Shown here one piece after another: positions 9,825 through 18,710 of a stretch of 21,044 nucleotides of DNA (positions are counted from its first letter, which is position 1; each line of letters begins with the position of its first letter). Source of the stretch: Synura sp. LO234KE (taxonomy: Eukaryota > Sar > Synurophyceae > Synurales > Mallomonadaceae). The position numbers were made by a program, and so were the translations under genes. The notes beneath the pieces were generated by a model. The model saw only the letters and a program-made list of their open reading frames with translations, was not told the DNA's origin and ran no database searches. The stretch spans positions 1 through 21,044 of the forward strand of contig VKHC01000069.1 in NCBI GenBank assembly GCA_015143735.1. Reading direction: 5' to 3'.

Positions 9825-10300
9825 TGGCTCAAGAGTTTCGGCGTTTAGGAATGTTTAAGTATCAGTCCATAAGGAACGCCTTTTGGTTGATATCATTGTT
9901 CTCATTTGAATCGAATCATTTTCTTGCTTGAAAAAATAGTAAAGGTAGATTAGCAATCTAGTTATTAAATTTGACCACCTGGTGTATTATCAACAATGAT
10001 ACTTTGGCAGAAGTGTCGTGCTTTATCGTTATCACAACAACAGTCACCAGCTCACAATTCGCAAAAACAAATTTAAGTTACAGGTAACGATATCAATACG
10101 AAGTTATTCATGCGAGGGTTACAAGGTCTCAATTGAATACTTAATTATTTTAAAAGAATACTATAAAGTCACACAAACCTGGTTTTCAAAAGAAATCAGC
10201 GATAATTCAAACATCCAAAAGAAAAAATGCATTTTAGAAAATCTTTTTATAGACGTTGATTGATATGCAGATATATTTCAAAAATTTTACTTGCTTCACT
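9825..10300. other. AT-rich spacer, no gene recognised
   Basis: No conserved motif, splice-linked frame or repeat stands out. The longest frame (10018-10263) starts with GTG, is Lys/Ile/Asn-rich as expected of AT-rich random sequence, and is not preserved in the second duplication unit. Confidence 0.35.
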
Positions 10301-11424
10301 GCCGGATTAGCACAGGCGAAATATACGTCATATAAAGTATAATCTTACGGTAATTGCAACATATAAATATATATAAGTTCCACTAGAACTGGATAGATTC
10401 CCAACTCTCGAAAGCAATATGGCAAGATGATTCTATGCAGTGACCGTCGCTAGGCGGAAGATGTATTTTATGGGTTCACCACTACGTAGATACGTTTGGG
10501 TAGGAAGAGGAGTATACATTATTACATGGTGATTACCTTCTCGCTCTCGGATTGTGAGCCAAATTATAGAGGTGTTCCTCATTCCTATATTATCGAAACA
10601 CTTCGAACATTCACAGCTGGCGGAAGGTTGATGGAGTTGATAAAGCGAAGAGACAAAGAGTCACAGGAATTAACTCTACGTCCCCTGTCCACAATGATTA
10701 GTCTATCTTAACGACAATAGTTAAATATGTACTTCGAAACACTTTGTAAACACTTTACTCTCCTTAAAGAGTATCTTATCTGCGCAAATCTCCTACACGA
10801 ATAAGAATGATCCTAATATAAGATATTTACTTTTATTCTACGGGCCCCGCTCGTGGATTTTTGGAATAGTCTGCGTGTCTCATCAACTCTGAAATTTATA
10901 TATATATATGATTATAAATATAATATGAGTTGCGTCTTATATTACGGCGATATATAATCCTTAAGCGTTATATTCTTTTGGGATCATACTGAGTGAGTGA
11001 GAGCGCTAGATAGTGGCTTGTAGATATATGTAGTTACCAAAACAAGACCTAAAGAAACGTATAGAATATAAAATTAATCCCAATTTTACAAAATATGCGC
11101 ATGTGTTGTTAACAAAACAAGTAATATCGAATAATGACTGTAAGTATTTATAAGTAAGGTAAAGTAAAGTCTAGTTTTGCGAAGAAGAACCTCATGCCTC
11201 TTAATTTTCACAAACAATCCATGCACTGGCTCGGAATTGAAATATTTCTGCCCCTGAAAACAGTAAACTACCCCCTGAAACCCGCCTAGTCGGCAGTAGT
11301 TCAGATCTGGGATGGAATGACGTTCAAGAGGAGAATGTGATTGTTTTTCATGGTGCTTCGTGGGGACAGATAATTGCAGGAGTGTTAATTACTGAACCTG
11401 TGAGTTTTCGTCGGAAAAACCATT

Positions 11425-12354
11425 ATGACGAAATATAGAATAGGATGTTTCGTGCCCATATTATTTTTACTTCAATCCTTTTGTGTTCTATCTGACAGAC
11501 GAATATATAACCCGAGTAACAACTCAAGAGCCGCTCTTATAATTTATACAGGAAGCTCGTCATATGAATTAATATCAACAATCCGCCACTTCGCGTCGCA
11601 TATCTCACCCGAGTGGATATTTCAAGTTTTTTATGCGAATCATACATTGCTTGATCCTTTGAAGAGATTGAGTAGTGAATTTCGTCACAGATTCGTGCTT
11701 TCACGGATGCATCATACCTGGGAAAGCCAACTACGTAGAAGGGATTACTTAAGCACCTTTTTCGTTAAAAGAGTTGAATTTTGGCGAATGGTGGTAGGTG
11801 AACGAATTCTTCACCTTCAGCCTGACTCAGCAGTGTGCTCAAATTCTCCCTACCAATTGGAAAACTTTACAAAATACGATTACATAGGTGCTCCTTGGCC
11901 ATATAACTGGCTAATAGGAGGTGAAAGCAATTATACCATTCCAATTGACAGTAGAGAATTTTTTGGTGGAAATGGAGGTCTTTCTATTCGGTCTCGAGAA
12001 AGTATGATTCAATGCAGTTTAGCAGCTTTAAATGGATCCTATCCATACCACTATCCTCTGGGTGAAGACATTTATTTTGCCAGTTGTCTTAAATACTATC
12101 TCAAGAGTAAGGCATTACCAGACCAATTCACCTCCTCTAAATTTGCATTTGAAACGCATCTTGGTGATGAACATCCCTGGGGGTGTCACAAATGTTGGAA
12201 ATACGTCTCGAACGTCAACGATTTGTTACGGATATGCCCCAATGCGCTGTTGGCCGCTTTACGCTACTTTACTAAACTACAGGATCCTCGAAGGCGGTTG
12301 TATGCCGATGCGCTTCGTCGTATTGGTTGGAAGGATGAAGTGGACGCGTTTTGA
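11425..12354 (+). CDS. DUF5672 family protein, copy 1 (glycosyltransferase-like, secretory)
   Basis: An intronless frame of 309 residues from an ATG. The first 24 residues have a charged start then FVPILFLLQSFCVLS, a signal peptide or signal anchor, so the mature protein is in the secretory pathway. The hallmarks of DUF5672 follow in order: FWRMVVGERILHLQPDSAVC (119-138), YDYIGAPW (151-158), FFGGNGGLSIRSR (179-191), EDIYFAS (214-220), and a His/Cys/Trp-rich DEHPWGCHKCW (248-258). The family is regarded as glycosyltransferase-like. The QPD and GED acidic residues are plausible nucleotide-sugar or metal ligands, but donor and acceptor are unknown. Several NxT/NxS sites (72, 147, 169, 203) suit a glycosylated luminal protein. 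It is about 84% identical to the copy at 15483-16412, the same length and without gaps, which points to both being functional. Upstream, ATG-proximal sequence is AT-rich with no clear TATA box. Confidence 0.88.
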   Translation: MTKYRIGCFVPILFLLQSFCVLSDRRIYNPSNNSRAALIIYTGSSSYELISTIRHFASHISPEWIFQVFYANHTLLDPLKRLSSEFRHRFVLSRMHHTWESQLRRRDYLSTFFVKRVEFWRMVVGERILHLQPDSAVCSNSPYQLENFTKYDYIGAPWPYNWLIGGESNYTIPIDSREFFGGNGGLSIRSRESMIQCSLAALNGSYPYHYPLGEDIYFASCLKYYLKSKALPDQFTSSKFAFETHLGDEHPWGCHKCWKYVSNVNDLLRICPNALLAALRYFTKLQDPRRRLYADALRRIGWKDEVDAF

Positions 12355-13250
12355 GCACATGGACGGCAGGGGAAAGGGATTTCCCAACGAATGTCAATAC
12401 AATCAGATTATCATATTAGAATAAGGATATGCGTCGGATGCTATTTGCAGGATGAGAAAATCTATGAAAATGTGTATTTGTTGTACCTTTAGTGCAATTA
12501 TATCGTGAATGTTGTGATTGTAATGGAGGACTGAAGAAGCAATCTTTCCTCTGCCAACTCACTGCCGTATTAGAATTTAACCATTTAACCGAAAATTCTA
12601 TTGTTAGCTGTTACTTGGAAGGAAAAAAAATATGGTGAAGGCAAATCGTGTTCGTACAACTACACGACGCAATTTTGCTACTTGAGATGGGGCACCTTGT
12701 TAGAGTAAAACCTGAAGGAAATGACTCTTGGTGCACTATCAGAGAGATACCCTATTTACTCTAATTATCAAAGTATAATCTAGCCTTGCTTTTGTTGCTA
12801 CTGCTTCTTAAAATGCTAAAGCGGAGGACATAAGAAGATCAAGAACGTTTTAATTCTTAGTTACGGGAGGACTAATATGAACATCTACGATGAATAACAC
12901 GGTTTGTGAGCAGTTTATTCATCATGATCTCACAGAAAGCAAGTTAGAATGATGACAAAGCAGAAGGATGATATATGTATATTCATAAATAATGTTCATT
13001 TGCACGTTGCGCATGAACTATGAAGGTCGATCATCTAAGTTAGTCTGACTAGTACGCACGATGATATCACCTTCTTTTGATAGCTAGTATAATAAATTAA
13101 TTCTTGGCTAAGGCTACGAAATCGTTCGAGTAAATCAAGACTTACTTCTTGTGAATCTAGTAGCTGATTCCAAAGAGAGATACGATAACTGCTTTATGAA
13201 TTCCAACACACCATCCATTCTATAGCTAAAAATACAGTCATATATGATAT
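12355..13250. other. 3' flank of DUF5672 copy 1, no gene
   Basis: The first about 290 bp align with the 3' flanks of copies 2 and 3, including GAGCACATGGAC just after the stop, TCTATGAAAATG, CCGTATTAGAATTT and CCGAAAATTCTATTGTTAG. After about 12650 the alignment is lost, and about 600 bp specific to unit A or deleted from the others follows, without a recognisable frame. Confidence 0.5.
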
Positions 13251-13330
13251 CGCCACTAGTATTAGCTAAAGCTAGTGATATGGTCTGATTGTCGCTCATA
13301 TAGTCTCAGCTCACGCTAGTAATGTGCGAA

Positions 13331-14110
13331 AACGGAGGTTATGAGACTAGTAATGTGAGCGTCATGAATTTTCCTGCATATCGAATATGTTGCCGCCAAG
13401 AAGTGTTGAACGAACTACTATCCATTCTCCCTCCAAACAATTAGTAAAACGCTGTTCTAGCGTCTCCAACAATTGATGGGTGCCGCATGGAACGCCACTG
13501 AGCTGACTATTCTGATCAAGCTCATTTGTATCGTTATTTGTATCGTTATTTAGGTCTTCTGGCTCAAAATTTGATGGAAGCTTAAATCTCAAAAATTTGA
13601 TCACTTAATTTACTGTCTAATTTTGTGAACTGGGCGAATTTTGAGAGAATAAGGCTCAAGATTGGATTATCCAAGAACTAAGATATGCTTTGACACTGTT
13701 GCACAAAACGTGTTTTCTAATATGTGTTGGATTGACCTGTTAAATGTATTTCTGCTTCGGATTAGATCAAAAGATATAGTGCGCAATAAAAATGGACCGA
13801 CCTTTAATGTTCAAACGCCATAATCATACCGATCATATCCTAGACGGATAAATGCATAAATAAAGACTATGAACGAATGTTCGTATCATATTTTCCGTCG
13901 CTCTGTAGTGTGATATTGTGTTGCTTGCAATTTCTGTCCATTACTCTTCACAGCTTCCATCCATTGGTTAAACTATCCGTTTATCATCATTCTGGGCGCT
14001 GTAAATATTCATTCCATAAAATTACTCAATGTCGCTGATTATTTTAACATTTAACGTAGCAACAGGGGCAAGGCTAGGCTATACTTTGGGAATTGGAGCA
14101 TTAGAAAGTG
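13331..14110. other. Spacer between duplication units, no firm gene
   Basis: A - strand open frame at 13604-13362 (80 codons, starting GTG rather than ATG) encodes a low-complexity Asn/Asp stretch (NNDTNNDTNELDQN) followed by HQLLETLEQRFTNCLEGEWIV, which has some protein-like character but no recognised family. It may be an exon or a transposon remnant. Nothing else stands out. Confidence 0.25.
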
Positions 14111-14533
14111 TGTCGGAAGTCCACCAGCGTAAAGTGCGTTATATAAACTATATTCATACGGTCTGTGCAACAAATAAATATTCCAGGGGAGCTGGAGATA
14201 TTTTGCAAAAACACTCCAAAGCAATTTACCAAGATAGTTATATGCAACTCGACAATAGGAACGAGTACTACACCTATCATTCAGTTTAACAATGCCGAGA
14301 ACGCGAAGGTAATCATGTAATATTGTAAGCACCTCTTCCTAACCAAACGTATCTGCGTAATTACGTATTCATAAAATACATCTTCCACGTAGCGAATCTC
14401 TTCAATATTTATAGCTGGCGGAGGGGTGATGGAGTTAATGAGGTGAAGAGAAAGAGACAGAGATAGGAATGATTAGCCTCTCTTAACAAGAACATTTAAA
14501 TGGTATCATTTTGTCGAAATAACTTAGCAAACA

Positions 14534-14860
14534 CTTCTCTCTCCTTGAAGAGTACCCTAAATGTGCAAAAATCTCGTGAAAGTGAATGATCCTGATGTTA
14601 GATACTTATCTTTTTCCTATGGGTCCCGCTCATGGATCTTTGGAATAGTCTGCTTGACTCATATATATATTACATACATTTCTATATATATATATCTTTG
14701 GAATGGTCAGCGTGTCTATATACATATATATATATATATATATCATTTATGAGACACGCAAACCATTCCAAAAATTCATGAGCGGGGCCTATAGAAAAAT
14801 ATCTAATATTAGGATCATTCACATTCACATAGGATAAGATACACTTCAAGGAGAGAGAAG
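14534..14860. repeat. Large imperfect inverted repeat (arms about 110-130 bp)
   Basis: The left arm (14534-14662) reads CTTCTCTCTCCTTGAAG ... GATCCTGATGTTAGATA ... GTCCCGCTCATGGAT ... TTGGAATAGTC ... ACTCAT. The right arm (14749-14860) is its reverse complement with scattered differences (ATGAGACACGC ... CCATTCCAAAAATTCATGAGCGGGGCC ... CTTCAAGGAGAGAGAAG). The about 86-bp loop is TA-rich and holds a partial third copy of the arm end (CTTTGGAATGGTCAGCGTGTCT, 14695-14716). The homologous region of unit A (about 10755-10890) has the left-arm orientation clearly but no good right arm. Confidence 0.85.
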
Positions 14861-14863
14861 TCT

Positions 14864-14912
14864 ATAAATAAATATATATTATATATAATATATATGTATA
14901 TGATATATAAAT
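14864..14912. repeat. TA-rich microsatellite
   Basis: Imperfect ATAT/TATATA run following the right arm of the inverted repeat. A similar TA tract lies in the loop (14718-14745) and in unit A (10892-10922). Confidence 0.8.
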
Positions 14913-15067
14913 GACTTACTTGAACAAAAAATATCGGTGAAGTTGAGACACAGTTCATTGCACCTTCGCATGATTTGTTTGACTAATCGTTACGGAACTT
15001 TGTGATCAATATTATTCTATATATCTTGTTTTGGACTATGGAAACTATACATCGACAAGCTACTACT

Positions 15068-15231
15068 AACTAGGGTTGCCATCCACTCGGTATAATTCCA
15101 CATGAATATAACGCTTAATTATCACTCATCCAAGTAACATATATTTGCTTCTTATACTATATTACGTGGATATGTAATAATCAAGCGCTATATTCATGTG
15201 GAATCATACCTAGTGAGTGGTAACCCTAGTT
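15068..15231. mobile_element. MITE-like element with 55-bp terminal inverted repeats
   Basis: The left end 15068-15122 (AACTAGGGTTGCCATCCACT...) and the reverse complement of 15177-15231 (AACTAGGGTTACCACTCACT...) match at about 48 of 55 positions, and most mismatches are transitions. The AT-rich centre is 54 bp. Total length is 164 bp with no coding capacity, typical of a miniature inverted-repeat element or a long hairpin. Unit A has only the right-hand half (about 10940-11010). No clear target-site duplication was found, so the family cannot be named. Confidence 0.7.
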
Positions 15232-15482
15232 AATTATAGCTTGGACCAAAACAATATATATAGAATAATATTAATCCGTAATCACAATTTTCCGCTACCA
15301 TTTGTCAAAACAAAACATGCAAAGGTGCAGTGAACTAAACAAGTTATTTTAAATAGGACCTAACTTGGATGCAAAGACAGTTTTCGGCGACAGTAGTAGC
15401 ATGCTGCCATAACCACATAAAGCATGAATATAGTATGCGCAAGTTACCATGAAAACTATAACCGCCCAGTCGAAAAAAAATC

Positions 15483-16412
15483 ATGAAGAAATATAGATTG
15501 ACATGTTACGTGCCCATACTATTTTTACTTCAATCCGTTTTTGTTCTATCTGACAGACCAACACATCACCCGAGTAACAATTCAAGAGTCGCACTAATGA
15601 TTTATTCAGGAGGCTCATCAAATGAATTAATATCAACAATTCGCCACTTCGCATCGCATATCTCACAAGGGTGGATTTTTCAAATATTTTATGCGAATCA
15701 TACATTGCTTGACCCTTTGAAGAGATTAAGTAGTGAATTTCGTCACAAATTTGTGTTTTCACGAATGCATCATACTTGGGAAAGCCATCTACGTAATAGA
15801 GATACCTTAAACGCCTTTTTCGTTAAAAGAGTTGAATTTTGGCGAATGGTGGTAGGTGAACGAATTCTCACCATTCAGCCTGACGCAACAGTGTGTTCGA
15901 ATTCCCCCTCCAATTTGGATAACTTTATAAAATACGATTACATAGGTGCTCCTTGGCCAAATGACTGGCTGATAGGAGGTAATAGCAATTATACCATTCA
16001 AATTAACAGTAGAGAATTTTTTGGTGGGAATGGAGGTCTTTCCATTCGGTCTCGAGAAAGTATGATTCAATGCAGTTTAGCAGCTTTAAATGGATCCTAT
16101 CCATACGACTATCCTGAACCTGAAGACATTTATTTTGCCAGTTGTCTTAAATTCTATCTCAAGAGTAAGGCATTACCAGGCCAATTCACCTCCTCTAAAT
16201 TTGCATTTGAATCGCGTATTGTTGACGAACATCCCTGGGGGTGTCACAAGTGCTGGAAATACGTCTCGAACGTCAACGATTTATTACGAATATGTCCGAA
16301 TGCGCCGCTGGCCGCTTTACGCTACTTTACTAAACTACAGGATCCTCGAAGACGGTTGTATGCCGATGCGCTTCGTCAAATCGGGTGGAAGGATGAAGTG
16401 GGCGCGTTTTGA
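15483..16412 (+). CDS. DUF5672 family protein, copy 2 (glycosyltransferase-like, secretory)
   Basis: An intronless 309-residue frame aligned without gaps to copy 1. By hand count about 50 residues differ. It has the same signal peptide design (YVPILFLLQSVFVLS) and the same motif series: FWRMVVGERILTIQPDATVC (119-138), YDYIGAPW (151-158), FFGGNGGLSIRSR (179-191), EDIYFAS (214-220), DEHPWGCHKCW (248-258). The stretch 176-208 is nearly unchanged between copies, while 26-29, 102-111 and 143-149 vary, which suggests a fixed core and a variable face. GED of copy 1 is PED here, so the Gly is not essential but the Glu-Asp pair is kept. The substrate is unknown. Confidence 0.88.
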   Translation: MKKYRLTCYVPILFLLQSVFVLSDRPTHHPSNNSRVALMIYSGGSSNELISTIRHFASHISQGWIFQIFYANHTLLDPLKRLSSEFRHKFVFSRMHHTWESHLRNRDTLNAFFVKRVEFWRMVVGERILTIQPDATVCSNSPSNLDNFIKYDYIGAPWPNDWLIGGNSNYTIQINSREFFGGNGGLSIRSRESMIQCSLAALNGSYPYDYPEPEDIYFASCLKFYLKSKALPGQFTSSKFAFESRIVDEHPWGCHKCWKYVSNVNDLLRICPNAPLAALRYFTKLQDPRRRLYADALRQIGWKDEVGAF

Positions 16413-16975
16413 GCACATGGACTGCAAGGGAAAGGGACTTCTCAACGAATTATCACGATAGAATATCACAATAGAATAAGGGTATGCGTCGGAGACTATT
16501 CAAAGGAAGAGAAAATCTATGAAAATGAATATTTGTTGTACCTTTAGTGTCTGTTTGTTGGTGAGGGCTGAGTAAGCAATCTTTCCGCTACCTGAAATAC
16601 CGTATTAGAATTTAAGCATTTAACCGAAAATTCTATTGTTAGTTGGTGCTTGGAAAGGGAAAACATATGGTACAGTTAGCACAACGGTTCGCATACATTT
16701 TATAGGCAGCTGCCAGTAGAGTTATACTAGTGGCGCCTAATAATAAAGCATGTGGTGGTATGGACTGATTGTCGGTCATGCAGTCTCATCTCATGCCAGG
16801 AAAAACGTAAAGTAATGGTCAGTTTTCCTGAAACAAAATGCAACGGTGCGTGTTGCACTCCATTCACTATTGCGGAGCGAGGAACATCATTTTACCACTT
16901 CGACTTATATCTGGTTGTTGCTAGGAGGTTGGTGGGGAACAAGAAGCTACTAAATTTTTTCCGAATTCGAGTATA
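16413..16975. other. 3' flank of DUF5672 copy 2
   Basis: It contains the block at about 16640-16925 that recurs almost unchanged at about 17452-17735. Frames in it starting with GTG are shared by both copies simply because the DNA is duplicated. A more diverged relative of part of it lies at about 13265-13330. No gene is called. Confidence 0.5.
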
Positions 16976-17206
16976 ATGAAGAGAGTTGGTAACATACTTG
17001 CTTGCTTGCATATTGGTGATGAACATCCCTGGGGGTGTCACAAGTGCTGGAAATACGTCTCGAACGTCAACGATCTATTACGGATATGCCCGAATGCGCT
17101 GTTGGCCGCTTTACGCCTCTTTACTAAACTACAGGATCCTCGACGGCGGTTGTATACCGATGCGCTTCGTCGTATTGGTTGGAAGGATGAAGTGGAATCG
17201 TTTTGA
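16976..17206 (+). pseudogene. 5'-truncated DUF5672 copy 3 (last about 63 residues)
   Basis: From about 17012 the DNA matches the 3' end of copies 1 and 2 and encodes GDEHPWGCHKCWKY through GWKDEVESF with the stop at the equivalent place. The upstream 12-13 codons from the ATG at 16976 are unrelated. The signal peptide, IGAPW, GGNGG and ED motifs are all absent, so it cannot be a working enzyme. The His/Cys/Trp motif is intact. It is closer to copy 1 at its first codons (IGDEH against VDEH in copy 2). Confidence 0.85.
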
Positions 17207-17751
17207 GCGCATGGACTGCATGGGAAAGGGACTTCTCAACGAATATCAATACATCAGATTATCATATTAGAATATGGGTATAAGTCGGAGACTATTCAAA
17301 GGAAGAGAAAATCTATGAAAATGCATATTTGTCGTACCTTTTGTGCAATCAGATCGTGAATGTTGTGATTGTGGAGGAAGGCTAAGTAAGCAATCTTTCC
17401 GCTTCCTGAAATACCGTATTAGAATTTGAGCATTTAACCGAAAATTCTATTGTTAGTTGGTACTTGGAAAGGGAAAACATATGGTACAGTTAGCACCGGT
17501 TCGCATATATTTTATAGGCAGCTGCCAGTAGAGTTATACTAGTGGCGCCTAATAATAAAGCATGTGGTGGTATGGACTGATTGTCGGTCATGCAGTCTCA
17601 TCTCATGCCAGGAAAAACGTAAAGTAATGGTCAGTTTTCCTGAAACAAAATGCAACGGTGCGTGTTGCACTCCATTCACTATTGCGGAGCGAGGAACATC
17701 ATTTTACCACTTCGACTTGTATCTGGTTGTTAGAAGACTTGCTTGCTTGCA
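16996..17751. mobile_element. Inserted copy-3 segment bracketed by 15-bp direct repeats
   Basis: ACTTGCTTGCTTGCA occurs at 16996-17010 and again at 17737-17751, immediately outside the homology to the DUF5672 gene end and its 3' flank (17011-17736). A 5'-truncated copy between perfect direct repeats resembles an insertion that made a target duplication, as LINE-type retroposition does. No poly-A tail is present, so recombination or repair-mediated insertion remains possible. Confidence 0.55.
17440..17735 (+). repeat. Near-identical second copy of the 16640-16925 block
   Basis: About 280-290 bp matching 16640-16925 with only a few differences (a 2-base length change near 17492 and single substitutions near 17507 and 17719). 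It is non-coding as far as can be seen. It includes CAGCTGCCAGTAGAG, GGTATGGACTGATTGTCGG and GTAAAGTAATGGTCAG. Confidence 0.9.
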
Positions 17752-18432
17752 CATTTAGTAGTTTTTCCTCATGACGGACCAGCCCACCGGCGGACTAACT
17801 AGTACAGTAAGCAAATAGAGCCTTAAATTTAGCGCCACTGTGTAATGTGACCAAAAATAAAAATCACAACTAGAATGACGGTCAAGATTTCTGACCTTAA
17901 AGTGAATTCCGAGGTTGTTTTTTGAAGGAAATCGTAAAACAATTAAATATTGCGAGAAGTTGTTATCTCGACTCTAAGGGAAAATTTGATAAAAGAAACA
18001 TGGTAGCAGCTGATAAAATCAAAAATTCAAGTGCAAGTGGTAGAGACTCATTAGCAAGAAGTAATCACCAGTAACATACTAAAAAATTGAAAATCGGTTC
18101 AGAGTTCACGGAGGTGTTGCAGTGGATGATGTAATTTGTGAAAAGGAATTAGAAGTCGGTAAAACGATTACGAAATAATATTATTCTACAAGAAAATTTG
18201 AGCGAAAAGCGATCATATTAGAGGAAAATAATTTTTGGCATCCAATCAGTTGTAGTTGAAAACGTTAAGTGAAAATTATTACAGAAAAGGAGAAATATGA
18301 CATGCTTGCTGTAAGAGATGTGTTTGCCGGCGATTTAACGAACTTCAGTGACGAACTAATTAACCATAATGATGATGCTAATGACGAAGACGATGTACTA
18401 TTAGAAAACAATTACACAAACTTTTTAAGGTT
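17752..18432. other. AT-rich, possibly decayed coding sequence
   Basis: An open stretch from about 17922 (52 codons; LKEIVKQLNIARSCYLDSK..., no ATG start) is followed in the same frame by several stops with protein-like peptides between them. A further frame near 18269-18472 (GTG start) has an acidic Asn/Asp run. The pattern could be a decayed ORF, perhaps from a transposon, but no family is recognised and AT-rich chance frames are a fair alternative. Confidence 0.25.
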
Positions 18433-18710
18433 TGTGGCTATAGCTCACCATTTACAGCCACGCCCTTTATAGCGCACCAGCTATAGCACACCGGTTATAG
18501 CTACCGCGCTTATAGCATACCGGTCACAGCCACTCGGGTTATAGCCTACAGCTTATAGCATTGCTCTGTAGCCCACCGTGTATAGGCAACCGGTTATGGC
18601 GGAAGTATAGCCAGCGGTATATTAGACTAGTGACTATAGTACGGGCTATAGTTCGGTGTAAGGCTGTAGCGGTTACGGCTACAACAGTCCGGCGTTTATC
18701 CCACCAATGG
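18433..18710. repeat. Array of 14-15 bp TATAGC..ACCGG repeats with orientation switch
   Basis: From about 18433 to 18600 a degenerate unit close to TATAGCACACCGGT repeats about ten times (TATAGCGCACCAGC, TATAGCACACCGGT, TATAGCTACCGCGCT, TATAGCATACCGGT, TATAGCCTACAGCT, TATAGGCAACCGGT). From about 18605 to 18705 the same words appear in reverse orientation (CTATAGTACGGG, CTATAGTTCGGTG, CTGTAGCGGTTACGG). CTATAGTACGG is shared with the cluster at 9395-9587. No coding frame crosses it cleanly. Confidence 0.75.

Larger units (their letters stand above)
10300..13330 (+). repeat. Tandem duplication unit A (carries DUF5672 copy 1)
   Basis: From about 10310 the sequence aligns with the region from about 14125: ..TACGTCATATAAAGTATA against ..TGCGTTATATAAACTATA, then AGCTGGCGGA at 10616 against 14415, the CTCCTTAAAGAG and CCCCGCTCGTGG blocks, the DUF5672 gene, and its 3' flank. 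Near 13265 a block GATATGGTCTGATTGTCG matches GGTATGGACTGATTGTCG at 16757. The offset is about 3.8 kb at the left and 4.06 kb at the gene, so the units differ by indels. Confidence 0.8.
14110..16930 (+). repeat. Tandem duplication unit B (carries DUF5672 copy 2)
   Basis: This direct repeat of unit A starts around 14110-14130 and extends through the gene and about 510 bp of its 3' flank. Compared with unit A it has extra spacer sequence in 14665-15150, where inverted-repeat structures sit, and lacks about 600 bp of 3' flank. Confidence 0.8.

Noticed and set aside
10496-10711. 71-codon frame upstream of DUF5672 copy 1
   Set aside because: It starts with TTG and is not maintained in the homologous part of unit B.
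14029-14289. 86-codon ATG frame upstream of DUF5672 copy 2
   Set aside because: The homologous DNA in unit A does not keep the frame, and nothing in the peptide is recognisable.
16752-17758. Duplicated frames starting MVVWTDCRSCSL in two places
   Set aside because: They start with GTG, and their similarity is explained by nearly identical duplicated DNA. The relative near 13270 does not keep the frame.
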